64,000 nucleotides of DNA from Parapedobacter soli (GTDB taxonomy: Bacteria > Bacteroidota > Bacteroidia > Sphingobacteriales > Sphingobacteriaceae). The stretch covers positions 18,883 to 82,882 of the forward strand of contig NZ_JAMXAY010000018.1 of assembly GCF_025460835.1 (NCBI RefSeq), given 5' to 3'. A program made the position numbers and the translations under genes. Below, in pieces: positions 35,701 to 44,225 of the stretch. The notes beneath the pieces are model-generated. The model made no database searches, was not told the origin of the DNA, and saw only the letters and a program-made list of their open reading frames with translations. Position 1 is the first letter of the stretch. Each line of letters starts with the position of its first letter.

Positions 35701-37371
35701 TTATAATTGTTGGCCTTGTTGATTAAATACCAATGGCCCGCCCATGGCCATCCGCTGTCCCAGCTGGTCCACCTTCACACGCATGAACGCATCGTCGGTA
35801 AGTTCCATCGGATGCACGCCGTTGCTAGTCAGCTGCCTCACATCGATAATCGAGTAGCCAGGTACACCCTGCTGCGCCTGCTGCATGAATTCATTGAGCT
35901 GCTTCATTCCTGCTTGCAGGGCTTGGTCGGCTGTGGCAATATAGCCCAACCCTGCTCCTCCAACGGCCGTCGCTTCGATAGCTAGGTATTGCCCATTCAC
36001 GCGTACGCCTGGATAGGCGTGGCCCGGCACAAAGAAAATCACCGGGTCGAGGCCCTCGCTCGCAAAAACACTTGCGTAGAGAAAAGCCATTTCGATGCAT
36101 AAGCCCGTATTGCCGGTTATCACTTCGCGGGGGAGCCGTATTTTCTGCTGTGTACTCACAATGTCGCCTATTTCCTGTTGGACGCCGCTGGTGCCACTGT
36201 AAACCATGCCTGTGCGACGGGTGGCTTCATATACGCCCATCATGAATCGCATCACCTCCAGTGGTTCCTGGCTTACACCCGCCGTTGCACCCCCCAGTAC
36301 CTTTTCCTGTACCTGTTGCGTATAATACTTTACAATCGGGTCTTGCGGGGTAATGAATACCGGTGCCAAGTCGTTATTGTCCTCGAGATCCGTTGTGCCC
36401 CTGATTTCGTTCATCGGAATGTTGGTATAGAGGTAGTCATTGCGGCTCAGCATCTGGAATGGATAGGTCTTCTCATATTTCTCCGGGTTACCGGCATTCG
36501 TGTAGGTAATGCGTATCTGCATCCGTTCGCTAGACTGGGTGGTCTTTTCTACCACCCGCTGTGGAAACTGCGGATAGATGGTCACTACCGATGCGCCTCC
36601 CGGCAAGATGTATTTAACCTCTTCGGCTGTTGTCCAGTCGATATACCCGGGCACAGCATAATCAACCTTTACGTCCTGCAATTCGCCGCTGCCTTTATTG
36701 TCGATGACCACCTTGCTGAAATAAAACCGCCCGTCGAGTGCCATCGGGTTGGCATACACCTTATAAGCTGCCGGCATCATCGCTTGCAATGGGAATATCT
36801 GGATATCCAGCTCACCATCGCCGACCATCTTCGACACAGAGGTCTGCTTGGTGAATCCCATCCATAACACCAGCGCCCCAGCCAATAATAAAAGGGCCGG
36901 CAGTGCATACAACCACGTTGCTTTCGTCTTCCGGTTGGTTACCGGTACATAGTCCATCACCGGTTGGGTATCGAATGCACTTGTAGGCGCAGCGATATCG
37001 ATAACCTGCGTGGGCTGAGCCATCGGAACCGGGCGCGGGTCGAGGTCAAACACAAACACCGGACCATTGCCACCCAGCTTGATTTCATCGCCCGGGCGCA
37101 GCTCCGTGACTCCCGATATCCGGCGGCCGTTGACATAGGAGCCATTCCGCGATCCGTTGTCTTCAATCGTTATCCGGCCATCTGGTTGCCGCACGATCCG
37201 CGCATGCTGCCGGCTTACCATAAGCTCACGCTCGGGGTCGAACCGGATTTCACTGTCCGGATCACGTCCAATCCGCAATTCGGGCAATGAAAAATCAAAG
37301 GTTTCCACCTGGTCGGCCTTGATACCCTCCTTGTACCTGATTTGATACTGTTTTACTGTTCGTTCCATCAT
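35701..37371 (-). CDS. FHA-domain membrane protein with transglutaminase-like periplasmic domain
   Basis: A 556-residue protein. The cytoplasmic FHA domain (about 28-100) keeps IGRDPDSEI, SRQHARI and NGSRNGSYVNG, the residues that bind phosphothreonine. A transmembrane helix lies at about 152-172 (LYALPALLLLAGALVLW). The extracytoplasmic part ends in a transglutaminase-like core, with Cys425 in TGLCIEMAF, His451 in VPGHAYPGV and Glu466 in LAIEAT as a likely triad. It leads the operon with the phosphatase and kinase, so it is probably a kinase substrate or reader. A candidate promoter element lies at 37419-37447. Confidence 0.85.
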   Translation of the reverse strand: MMERTVKQYQIRYKEGIKADQVETFDFSLPELRIGRDPDSEIRFDPERELMVSRQHARIVRQPDGRITIEDNGSRNGSYVNGRRISGVTELRPGDEIKLGGNGPVFVFDLDPRPVPMAQPTQVIDIAAPTSAFDTQPVMDYVPVTNRKTKATWLYALPALLLLAGALVLWMGFTKQTSVSKMVGDGELDIQIFPLQAMMPAAYKVYANPMALDGRFYFSKVVIDNKGSGELQDVKVDYAVPGYIDWTTAEEVKYILPGGASVVTIYPQFPQRVVEKTTQSSERMQIRITYTNAGNPEKYEKTYPFQMLSRNDYLYTNIPMNEIRGTTDLEDNNDLAPVFITPQDPIVKYYTQQVQEKVLGGATAGVSQEPLEVMRFMMGVYEATRRTGMVYSGTSGVQQEIGDIVSTQQKIRLPREVITGNTGLCIEMAFLYASVFASEGLDPVIFFVPGHAYPGVRVNGQYLAIEATAVGGAGLGYIATADQALQAGMKQLNEFMQQAQQGVPGYSIIDVRQLTSNGVHPMELTDDAFMRVKVDQLGQRMAMGGPLVFNQQGQQL

Positions 37372-37418
37372 CAGAAATAATTTTAAATGTGTTTAAATGA
37401 TCAGCTTATTCTAAGTAC

Positions 37419-37447
37419 CTATCGGGGTATACATAAAAAGGTCAACA
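37419..37447 (-). promoter_or_regulatory. Promoter-like element, copy 2
   Basis: On the minus strand TGTTGACCTTTTTATG is followed by TATACCCCGATAG, 47 nt before the FHA gene. It has the same length and the same outer parts as copy 1 at 13055-13083. No TAnnTTTG box was found in the interval. Confidence 0.5.
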
Positions 37448-37493
37448 GAAAAAATGAAAAACATCAGCCTAGGTTACTGTCCACATGCAGGGG

Positions 37494-37523
37494 TTGCTAC
37501 ATCAATCAAAATTCGTACATTAG
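37494..37523 (+). promoter_or_regulatory. Bacteroidota-type promoter of the TrpB2 gene
   Basis: TTG at 37494-37496 is separated by 19 nt from TACATTAG at 37516-37523, a near-consensus -7 box. The leader to the ATG at 37563 is about 35 nt. Confidence 0.55.
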
Positions 37524-37562
37524 TAGCGCACACCTAACTCATTAATAAATATGTAAAACTAC

Positions 37563-38918
37563 ATGGAAAAGAAAATCCTTTTGAACGAGCGCGACCTACC
37601 GACTCAATGGTATAACATCGTCGCTGACATGCCGAACAAGCCCTTGCCGCCGTTACATCCGGCCACCAAGCAACCTGTAGGTCCAGACGACCTCTCACCC
37701 ATTTTCCCGATGGCACTCATCGAACAGGAAGTATCCGCAGAGCGGTATATCGACATCCCTGAAGAAGTGCAGCAAGCCTATCGCATCTGGCGCCCTACCC
37801 CGCTGATACGGGCTACCAACCTGGAGAAAGCATTAGGCACAGATTGTAAAATCTATTACAAATACGAGGGGACTAGCCCAAGCGGCTCACACAAGCCCAA
37901 TACCGCCATCCCACAAGCATATTACAACAAACAGGCGGGCGTGAAGCGTATCATCACCGAGACGGGTGCGGGCCAGTGGGGGACGGCCCTGAGCTTTGCT
38001 TGCAGCCAGTTCGGTATCGACTGTGAGGTATATATGGTACGTATCAGCTTCGACCAGAAACCCTACCGTAAAATCCTGATGAATACCTTTGGCGCAACGG
38101 TGCATTCTTCTCCCACAAATCATACCCAAGCCGGCCGGGACGCACTTGCCGCCAACGCCGATACCCCCGGCAGTCTTGGTTTAGCCATCTCGGAAGCCAT
38201 TGAAGTAGCTGTGGGCGATGAGCATACAAAGTATGCATTGGGATCGGTGCTCAACCACGTATTGCTCCACCAAACCATCATCGGCCAAGAAGCAAAGAAA
38301 CAAATGGAATATACGGGCGATTACCCGGACATTATCATTGCTCCATTGGGCGGAGGCTCCAATTTTGCAGGCCTCTCTTTCCCTTTCCTGCGAGATAAAA
38401 TAGCGGGCAAGCCACTACGTTGCATTGCGGTTGAACCTGCATCATGCCCCAAGCTCACCAAAGGGAAATTCATGTATGACTTTGGTGATACCCAAGGGTA
38501 CACGCCCCTATTGCCTATGTACACATTGGGACACACGTTCACTCCGGCCGCCATACATGCCGGGGGGCTGCGCTACCATGGCGCCAGTGTGCTGTGCAGC
38601 CAATTGCTTAAAGACGGGCTCATCGAGGCGCAGGCGATCCAACAGCTGGAATGTTTCGAAGCCGGTATCCTGTTTGCCAAAACTGAAGGTATCGTACCAG
38701 CCCCAGAGGCCAACCACGGTATCGCACAGGTCATCCGGGAGGTCAACAAAGCCAAGGAAGAAGGCGTGTCAAAAACTATTCTTTTCAACCTTTGTGGCCA
38801 TGGCTTCGTGGATATGACCGCATACCAAGATTATTTCGCGGGCAAATTACACAACCATTCGTTCACAGACGAAGAGCTCACGGCCGAGCTTGCGAGCCTG
38901 GAGGCGCTACAGCCCTAG
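37563..38918 (+). CDS. TrpB2-type tryptophan synthase beta chain
   Basis: A 451-residue PLP enzyme of the TrpB2 group, expected to make tryptophan from indole and serine. The PLP lysine is Lys111 in SGSHKPN, and the phosphate loop is GGGSNF. The length is above the about 400 residues of TrpB1, and it has the extended N-terminal part of TrpB2 ([18 protein letters not shown]). No trpA or other trp gene is near. TrpB2 proteins are often not bound to TrpA and may salvage indole. It is transcribed alone between divergent and convergent neighbours. Confidence 0.93.
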   Translation: MEKKILLNERDLPTQWYNIVADMPNKPLPPLHPATKQPVGPDDLSPIFPMALIEQEVSAERYIDIPEEVQQAYRIWRPTPLIRATNLEKALGTDCKIYYKYEGTSPSGSHKPNTAIPQAYYNKQAGVKRIITETGAGQWGTALSFACSQFGIDCEVYMVRISFDQKPYRKILMNTFGATVHSSPTNHTQAGRDALAANADTPGSLGLAISEAIEVAVGDEHTKYALGSVLNHVLLHQTIIGQEAKKQMEYTGDYPDIIIAPLGGGSNFAGLSFPFLRDKIAGKPLRCIAVEPASCPKLTKGKFMYDFGDTQGYTPLLPMYTLGHTFTPAAIHAGGLRYHGASVLCSQLLKDGLIEAQAIQQLECFEAGILFAKTEGIVPAPEANHGIAQVIREVNKAKEEGVSKTILFNLCGHGFVDMTAYQDYFAGKLHNHSFTDEELTAELASLEALQP

Positions 38919-38939
38919 CCGGATCGCCAATGAACACAG

Positions 38940-38980
38940 CACGGGCAGTACCGCAGTGGCGCTGCCTGTGTCTTTTCCTC
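38940..38980 (+). terminator. Probable terminator of the TrpB2 gene
   Basis: CACGGGCAG and CTGCCTGTG form a 9-bp stem with one G-U pair and a 13-nt loop, followed by TCTTTTCCTC. It lies about 20 nt after the stop codon. Confidence 0.6.
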
Positions 38981-39008
38981 AACCCAGCGCCCAGTACCTA
39001 TTAATAAG

Positions 39009-39545
39009 TCAATATCTGATCCTGAAATCTTCTTTAGCCTGCCCAGCGTGAAAAAATACCAATCCCAGGCGAAACATATCGATGGTCACAGTCACATCGG
39101 CTTTGGCTTTTATAGACTCCCATAAGGCTTTTGTTTCCTCATGGAGGTGGAATCCTGATAGTACCAACACACTGCCGGAGTGGAACTGCCCCCAGCACGC
39201 TTCGACCCGGGCGGCCGCTCTCCCGAAATCGGCACAATCAACCACCAGAAAATCGAGCGGTAAGTTCTGCGGGCACCCATTGTCAGCTGTATAAACAGTA
39301 TCCGGTTGGAACCTCTTGATGAGCCGTGCAATCAACCGCTGCTCTCTGTCATTCGGTTCTCCGGGTCGGCGCTTGGGATAGATTACCTCATCAACCAGCT
39401 GGTACACGAACGGCGAATGCGTCCCATGCCGGGAATTTGCCGACAGAAAATGGATTAGCCCATCCAGATATAAGCGTAACCGACCCACGGATGCAAAAAT
39501 AACATAAACCGTCAATCGGCGGTCAACGTCGGTATCGAGATTCAT
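39009..39545 (-). CDS. Shortened SAM methyltransferase-like protein lacking the SAM-binding core
   Basis: A 178-residue product. Its N-terminal NSRHGTHSPFVYQLVDEVIY and C-terminal end (VTVTIDMFRLGLVFFHAGQA) match a Bacteroidota class I methyltransferase family that is usually about 250 residues. The middle, where the family has its Gly-rich SAM motif (VLELGTSLG-like), is reduced: after RFQPDTVYTADNG it runs straight to LDFLVVDCA. The frame is intact. It is therefore probably inactive as a methyltransferase or an altered relative. The start may be the ATG at 39545 or an internal codon such as GTG near 39488, since a TATTTTTG box lies at 39501-39494. Confidence 0.65.
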   Translation of the reverse strand: MNLDTDVDRRLTVYVIFASVGRLRLYLDGLIHFLSANSRHGTHSPFVYQLVDEVIYPKRRPGEPNDREQRLIARLIKRFQPDTVYTADNGCPQNLPLDFLVVDCADFGRAAARVEACWGQFHSGSVLVLSGFHLHEETKALWESIKAKADVTVTIDMFRLGLVFFHAGQAKEDFRIRY

Positions 39546-39575
39546 AAAAGCTATGTCATATTCGGCACAATATTA

Positions 39576-39606
39576 TTGCATATCATCCCTAATTTACCTA
39601 AGTTTG
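39576..39606 (+). promoter_or_regulatory. Bacteroidota-type promoter of the SirB1-like gene
   Basis: TTG at 39576-39578, 20 nt, then TAAGTTTG at 39599-39606, close to the full consensus. The -7 box ends only 5 nt before the ATG at 39612, so the mRNA would be nearly leaderless. It also argues against the alternative upstream TTG start at 39576. Confidence 0.65.
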
Positions 39607-39611
39607 TCGTA

Positions 39612-40466
39612 ATGAACGAGAAAGAAGTAGATTCGTTGATTAAATTGCTAGACGACCCCGACGTCGAAGTTTTCCAGCATGTCGAACAAAAACTCATCAT
39701 GATGGGGCCGGAAGTAATCGGCCGGCTCGAAACCGTCTGGGGAGAGTCGTTTGATGGGATGCTGCAAACCCGCATCGAGAACCTCATCCATAAGATTCAA
39801 TTTGAAGATGTATTGCAAGAGCTGGAGCTCTGGAAACTGAGTGGTTCTTTCGATTTGCTCCAAGGACTGATCATCGTCAATAAATACCAGTATCCCGATG
39901 TCGATGAACAGAAAATCATCAATCAGATTGAAGCTATCAAACGCGATGCCTGGTTGGATATGATTTACAGCATGAGCGCAGTGGAGAAAGTGCGCCTCCT
40001 CAACAATATCATATACAATGCCCATGGCTTTGCGGGCAATACAAGTAATTACCACGACCCACAAAACTCTTATGTGGGGCAGGTACTGGAAACCCACCGG
40101 GGTAACCCGATTTTGCTGGCATGTATCTATAGTATCGTAGCCCAGAAGCTAGACATACCTATATATGGTGTCAATTTACCGAAGCACTTCATATTGGCAT
40201 ATACCGAAGATCATACACCGGTAGAGAATAAAGACGGCATATTATTTTATATCAATGCATTCAATAGGGGCCAAATATTCGGCCGGCATGATGTGGTAGC
40301 CTTTCTCAAACAGCTCAACCTTGCGCCCACCGACGAGTTCGTATTGCCGTGCAGCAACGTGGATATCATTACTCGTGTGCTACGAAACTTGGTAACTTCC
40401 TACTCGCAAGCGGGTAACGCGGCAAAAACGGAAGAAATAAATCGGATGCTGGATTTGCTGGTTTAA
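39612..40466 (+). CDS. SirB1-family transglutaminase-like protein
   Basis: A 284-residue protein of the COG2912/SirB1 type. The core segment has GNPILLACIYSIVAQKLD followed by YGVNLPKHFILAY, the Cys-His arrangement of the transglutaminase-like core. The N-terminal half is helical (EVDSLIKLLDDPDVEVFQHV), unlike the usual C-terminal TPR. ATG at 39612 fits the promoter position. No enzymatic activity is established for this family, and the function in this organism is unknown. It is convergent with the lipoprotein gene 40474-41568 with only 7 nt between stops. Confidence 0.85.
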   Translation: MNEKEVDSLIKLLDDPDVEVFQHVEQKLIMMGPEVIGRLETVWGESFDGMLQTRIENLIHKIQFEDVLQELELWKLSGSFDLLQGLIIVNKYQYPDVDEQKIINQIEAIKRDAWLDMIYSMSAVEKVRLLNNIIYNAHGFAGNTSNYHDPQNSYVGQVLETHRGNPILLACIYSIVAQKLDIPIYGVNLPKHFILAYTEDHTPVENKDGILFYINAFNRGQIFGRHDVVAFLKQLNLAPTDEFVLPCSNVDIITRVLRNLVTSYSQAGNAAKTEEINRMLDLLV

Positions 40467-40473
40467 TAATCTG

Positions 40474-41568
40474 TTATTCTTGTGCCGCATCTCCCCGCAC
40501 GTCGAGCCAAATACCAAACGGCCGGCGGGTATTCCCCAGCGTATCCAATAAGACGGTCGTTTCGGGGGCAACATTTCCATTTGCAGACAACGGGAACCTC
40601 GATATTTTCCGCTCATCGCGATCGGCCACGAAGACTGTCCGCCTATCCGCGCCGCCCCGTGGGTCTACGGCCACATCCACCGGCCCCACCAATCCGGTCA
40701 GCGCCCCGCTGATTGTCCGTGTAGGCGATACCGTTGCCGTAGCGTTGGCCAGATGGGCTTTGATTCCTTCAATGACATAAACCTTGCCATTGGTCAGCCG
40801 GCCGCCGGCCTCCACACTACCGTAATCTGCGGCCACCAACAAGTCGAGCGAGTCGATGAATGCAATCCCCCGAATGGCATTTGCCCCGGCAATTCGGATG
40901 GTGGACAGTGCCTGTATATTGACGGGGATGGTGTCCAGTGTAGAGAGGTTTCCATAAAGCGATACGCCGCCGTTCGATCCCGAATTGGATACCAGCAAGC
41001 TATCATTCCAAAGCAACACACTCCAAGGCCGTATGTCGTCGCCTAAACGGAGCGTACGGCTTGGCTTGGTGAAACCATTCCGATTCATCGGTTGGTAAAA
41101 ACCGTAAATCGACGTAGGCGTTGCATTGTTTGCCACATATAACAATTGTGTGGGGTGGTGGTATGCGATCCCGCGCATCTGGTTCAATAAATTATTACCT
41201 ATGCTTCCCGAATTGCCCAACGTACCCAAACTGCCCACCGTCATCACCCGGATGGTCGTATCGCTGTAGCCGGCTTGGAACAGGCGGCTGGCAAAGGGAC
41301 TGAAGAAAATTCCGGCACCGCCCAAAGCATCCGAATCGTGATTCAATGCCATATACATATCCAGCGTATCGGCCGGATCGATAAGTACCACGTTGTCTAT
41401 ATCATCTTTCGATGCATCGCGCTGATAATCTTCAATCGATACATATAGCCGCGCAATCGGTCGCGCTGGGTATACCGGCTCATCATCGTTGCGCATGCAA
41501 CCGCTGAAGGCCAGCAATGCACCGAGCGCTACCAGCCCTACCAATGGAAAACCAAGCGATTTCTTCAT
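40474..41568 (-). CDS. Lipoprotein with probable beta-propeller
   Basis: A 364-residue lipoprotein starting MKKSLGFPLVGLVALG with lipobox AFSGC. The start at 41568 is preferred to an in-frame ATG at 41604, which would put 12 residues before the signal. The body shows repeated short strands such as RGIAYHHPTQLLYVANNA, RGIAFIDSLDLLVAADYG and VDVAVDPRGGADRRTVFVAD, suggesting an NHL- or YncE-like propeller. Ligand and partner are unknown. It is divergent from queH by 68 bp, and the promoters of both lie in that gap. Confidence 0.8.
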   Translation of the reverse strand: MKKSLGFPLVGLVALGALLAFSGCMRNDDEPVYPARPIARLYVSIEDYQRDASKDDIDNVVLIDPADTLDMYMALNHDSDALGGAGIFFSPFASRLFQAGYSDTTIRVMTVGSLGTLGNSGSIGNNLLNQMRGIAYHHPTQLLYVANNATPTSIYGFYQPMNRNGFTKPSRTLRLGDDIRPWSVLLWNDSLLVSNSGSNGGVSLYGNLSTLDTIPVNIQALSTIRIAGANAIRGIAFIDSLDLLVAADYGSVEAGGRLTNGKVYVIEGIKAHLANATATVSPTRTISGALTGLVGPVDVAVDPRGGADRRTVFVADRDERKISRFPLSANGNVAPETTVLLDTLGNTRRPFGIWLDVRGDAAQE

Positions 41569-41584
41569 CCGGCGGAGTTTTGTA

Positions 41585-41592
41585 CAAAGGTA
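41585..41592 (-). promoter_or_regulatory. -7 box of the beta-propeller lipoprotein gene
   Basis: A perfect TACCTTTG on the minus strand lies 16 nt before the ATG at 41568. No clear TTTG is seen at the -33 position. It is back to back with the queH box at 41605-41612. Confidence 0.55.
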
Positions 41593-41604
41593 AAGAAAAT
41601 TCAC

Positions 41605-41612
41605 TAATTTTG
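41605..41612 (+). promoter_or_regulatory. -7 box of queH
   Basis: TAATTTTG matches the TAnnTTTG box 24 nt before the queH ATG. A TTTG lies 22 nt upstream, slightly longer than the usual 18-20 nt. Confidence 0.55.
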
Positions 41613-41636
41613 CCGTTTCACTAACGTTGGCGGAAT

Positions 41637-42290
41637 ATGGACAATACGGAGTTCAAACGCGAGAAATTGGAGTTACCCCATGGCGCGAGCAAGCTGCTGC
41701 TGCACTCGTGCTGCGCCCCATGCTCGGGCGAAGTAATGGAAGCATTGGTTGCATCCGGTATCGACTTTACCATCTATTTCTACAATCCTAATATCCATCC
41801 GCGCAAGGAGTACGACCTACGCAAAGATGAGAACATCCGCTTTGCCGAGAAATATGGTATCCCCTTTGTAGACGCCGACTACGACGTGGACAACTGGTTT
41901 GCACGGGCAAAAGGCATGGAACACGAGCCGGAGCGTGGTATCCGCTGTACGATGTGTTTCGATATGCGGTTTGAACGCACTGCACTCTATGCGCACGAAA
42001 ATGGATTCCCCGTTATAACCAGCTCACTGGGTATCTCCCGCTGGAAGAATTTCGAGCAGATCAATGATTGTGGTGTGCGCGCGGCCGGACATTATCCAGG
42101 CATCACGTATTGGACTTTCAATTGGCGCAAAAAAGGCGGTTCATCGCGCATGCTCGAAATCAGCAAACGGGAGCAGTTTTATATGCAGGAGTACTGCGGC
42201 TGCGCCTACTCGCTGCGCGACACCAACCATTGGCGACTTGCGAATGGCCGCGAACGGATTGAGATCGGGAAGAATTATTACGGGGATTGA
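41637..42290 (+). CDS. queH: Epoxyqueuosine reductase QueH
   Basis: Last step of queuosine synthesis in tRNA: reduction of epoxyqueuosine, by the non-B12 enzyme QueH (former DUF208). The 217-residue product has the expected metal-cluster cysteines: Cys25, Cys26 and Cys29 in HSCCAPCSG, Cys104 and Cys107 in RCTMCFDMR, and the CGC pair at 187-189. Length matches the family. It has its own promoter and is followed by the yceD operon promoter. Confidence 0.93.
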   Translation: MDNTEFKREKLELPHGASKLLLHSCCAPCSGEVMEALVASGIDFTIYFYNPNIHPRKEYDLRKDENIRFAEKYGIPFVDADYDVDNWFARAKGMEHEPERGIRCTMCFDMRFERTALYAHENGFPVITSSLGISRWKNFEQINDCGVRAAGHYPGITYWTFNWRKKGGSSRMLEISKREQFYMQEYCGCAYSLRDTNHWRLANGRERIEIGKNYYGD

Positions 42291-42320
42291 GCATATAGCA
42301 TTCCAACACTAACAAAAAAC

Positions 42321-42351
42321 TTTCATATTTTATAATTTATACATACCTTTG
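42321..42351 (+). promoter_or_regulatory. Bacteroidota-type promoter of the yceD-rpmF-plsX-fabH operon
   Basis: TTTC at 42321-42324, 19 nt, then a perfect TACCTTTG at 42344-42351. The -33 differs from TTTG by one base. The first start codon is 16 nt beyond the -7 box. Confidence 0.75.
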
Positions 42352-42367
42352 CAGGCTCAATTGTGGG

Positions 42368-42907
42368 GTGGTGAATTATTTGAAGCAATACCGGATTCCC
42401 TTCACAGGGCTGAGCTTGGGCGCACACGACTTCGAGTTTAACATTGACAAGGCGTTCTTTGATTGCTATGATTATTCCATTGTAAAAGATGGCAGTTTAA
42501 GAGCCGGTGTGGAGCTGCTTAAGCAGGAGAATATGATGATTGCACAGTTTCATATCACTGGCACCATTATGCTTACCTGCGACGTGTGTTTATCATCCTT
42601 TCCGGCGAATACCGACATTACAGAGAGGCTGATTGTCAAATTCACGGATGAGGGTGTCGCCGAAAGTACAGAAGAAATCGTTGTGTTGGCCAAGCACGAA
42701 CACGAGCTCGACATTGCAGGACTGCTATATGAGTACATCAACGTAGCTGTACCCCATTATATCAAGTGCAGCGAGCAGGGCAGCAACATCACTTGCGACG
42801 AAGCAGTGCTGGCAAAGTTAAACGACCTTTCGCCTTCTCCACAAGGAGGTGAAGAGAAGCAGACAGACCCGCGCTGGGATGCACTTAAGAAGATAAAGTA
42901 TAATTGA
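42368..42907 (+). CDS. YceD/DUF177 family protein
   Basis: A 179-residue protein with the DUF177 pattern around CDVCLSSFPANTDITERL and a later acidic stretch. In other bacteria this family (YceD) sits directly before rpmF and is linked to 23S rRNA maturation. Here it is 75 nt upstream of rpmF, as expected. The start is GTG at 42368 or the next codon GTG at 42371; no ATG fits. The C-terminal ALKKIKYN is basic. Confidence 0.88.
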   Translation: MVNYLKQYRIPFTGLSLGAHDFEFNIDKAFFDCYDYSIVKDGSLRAGVELLKQENMMIAQFHITGTIMLTCDVCLSSFPANTDITERLIVKFTDEGVAESTEEIVVLAKHEHELDIAGLLYEYINVAVPHYIKCSEQGSNITCDEAVLAKLNDLSPSPQGGEEKQTDPRWDALKKIKYN

Positions 42908-42982
42908 TAGTTGATCTGCGATCGGCAAAAACAGGATAACAAAGACGAATTAAACGAATAGATAAATTAAGTATAATACGAG

Positions 42983-43174
42983 ATGGCACATCCAAAACGT
43001 AAGACCTCCAAATCACGGAGAGACAAAAGAAGGACACACTATAAAGCTGAACGCCCGACCTTAGCGACATGCAAGGAAACAGGTGCTGTACACTTGCCTC
43101 ACCGTGCATACCTGGTAGATGGCAACCTATATTATAACGGCAAACTGATCATCGAAAACACTGTTTCAGCCTAA
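42983..43174 (+). CDS. rpmF: Ribosomal protein bL32
   Basis: Small 50S protein near the peptide exit region. The 63-residue product starts [20 protein letters not shown], the invariant bL32 N-terminus, and ends normally. No CxxC zinc pair is visible in place of the usual four Cys, as in many Bacteroidota L32. It is between yceD and plsX in the conserved operon order. Confidence 0.97.
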   Translation: MAHPKRKTSKSRRDKRRTHYKAERPTLATCKETGAVHLPHRAYLVDGNLYYNGKLIIENTVSA

Positions 43175-43277
43175 GTTGATCTGTCAAAAAAATCGAACAT
43201 CCCATAACGCGTAACTGATTTTTTATGCGTTACTTTGGGGTGTTTTTGCGTATTATCGGATTCAACGACAATAACGA

Positions 43278-44216
43278 ATGAAGATTGGTTTAGATATATT
43301 GGGCGGCGATTTTGCCCCGGAAGCAACGATTCAAGGTGCTATTCTAGCAGCCAAACAGCTTTCGGAAGATCAAAAAATCGTACTCATCGGTGACCAAGAA
43401 ATTGCTAAACAACAGATCGAACAAGCAGGGGAAAATCCTGCTTTTTTTGAATATGTGCACGCCCCCGACCACATCGGTATGGGCGAGCACCCAACCAAAG
43501 CCATTGCCCACAAACCTGAATCGAGCATCGCACGTGGGTTCCAGTTACTAAAAGAAGGCGTGATCGATTCTTTTGCTTCCGCAGGCAACACCGGCGCTAT
43601 GTTAGTTGGAGCGGTATTGAGTGTAAAAACAATACCCGGCGTAATCCGCCCGGCTATTGCCACCAATGTTCCGAAAATCAAGAGTGGATTCGGCATCCTG
43701 CTCGACGTGGGCGCCAATGCCGACTGCAAGCCGGAAATGCTGCCACAGTTCGGTCTAATGGGCAGCCTCTTTTCAGAATACGTATATGGCATAGAAAAGC
43801 CCACAGTGGGTCTAGTCAATATCGGAGAAGAAGAAGAAAAAGGCAATGCGCTCACACTTGCTGCTTACCCGCTGCTGAAAGAGAACCAATATATCAATTT
43901 CGTTGGCAACATTGAAGGGAGGGAGTTGTTTGACGAAAAAGCCGACGTCATGGTATGCGATGGGTTTGTAGGTAACATCATTCTAAAGCTTGCAGAATCA
44001 TTTTACGTATTGACACGGAAAAAAGGATTTCGCGACTCATTTTTCGACCGTTTCAACTATGAGCAGTATGGTGGCAGCCCTATTTTAGGGGTCAACGCAC
44101 CGGTCATCATCGGGCACGGTATTTCCAGCCCGGAAGCCATAAAAAACATGGTACTGCTCGGTAAAGACATGATCGACTCCGATATCATCGAACGAATAAA
44201 ACTGGCTTTCAATTAA
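43278..44216 (+). CDS. plsX: Phosphate acyltransferase PlsX
   Basis: Converts acyl-ACP to acyl-phosphate, the first step of phospholipid synthesis in bacteria that use PlsY. The 312-residue product shows the family start KIGLDILGGDFAPEATIQG and later ASAGNTGAMLVGA and VMVCDGFVGNIILKL. Length is normal. It is 103 nt downstream of rpmF and 9 nt before fabH, so phospholipid and fatty-acid initiation genes are linked. Confidence 0.97.
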   Translation: MKIGLDILGGDFAPEATIQGAILAAKQLSEDQKIVLIGDQEIAKQQIEQAGENPAFFEYVHAPDHIGMGEHPTKAIAHKPESSIARGFQLLKEGVIDSFASAGNTGAMLVGAVLSVKTIPGVIRPAIATNVPKIKSGFGILLDVGANADCKPEMLPQFGLMGSLFSEYVYGIEKPTVGLVNIGEEEEKGNALTLAAYPLLKENQYINFVGNIEGRELFDEKADVMVCDGFVGNIILKLAESFYVLTRKKGFRDSFFDRFNYEQYGGSPILGVNAPVIIGHGISSPEAIKNMVLLGKDMIDSDIIERIKLAFN

Positions 44217-44225
44217 GTTTATTAT

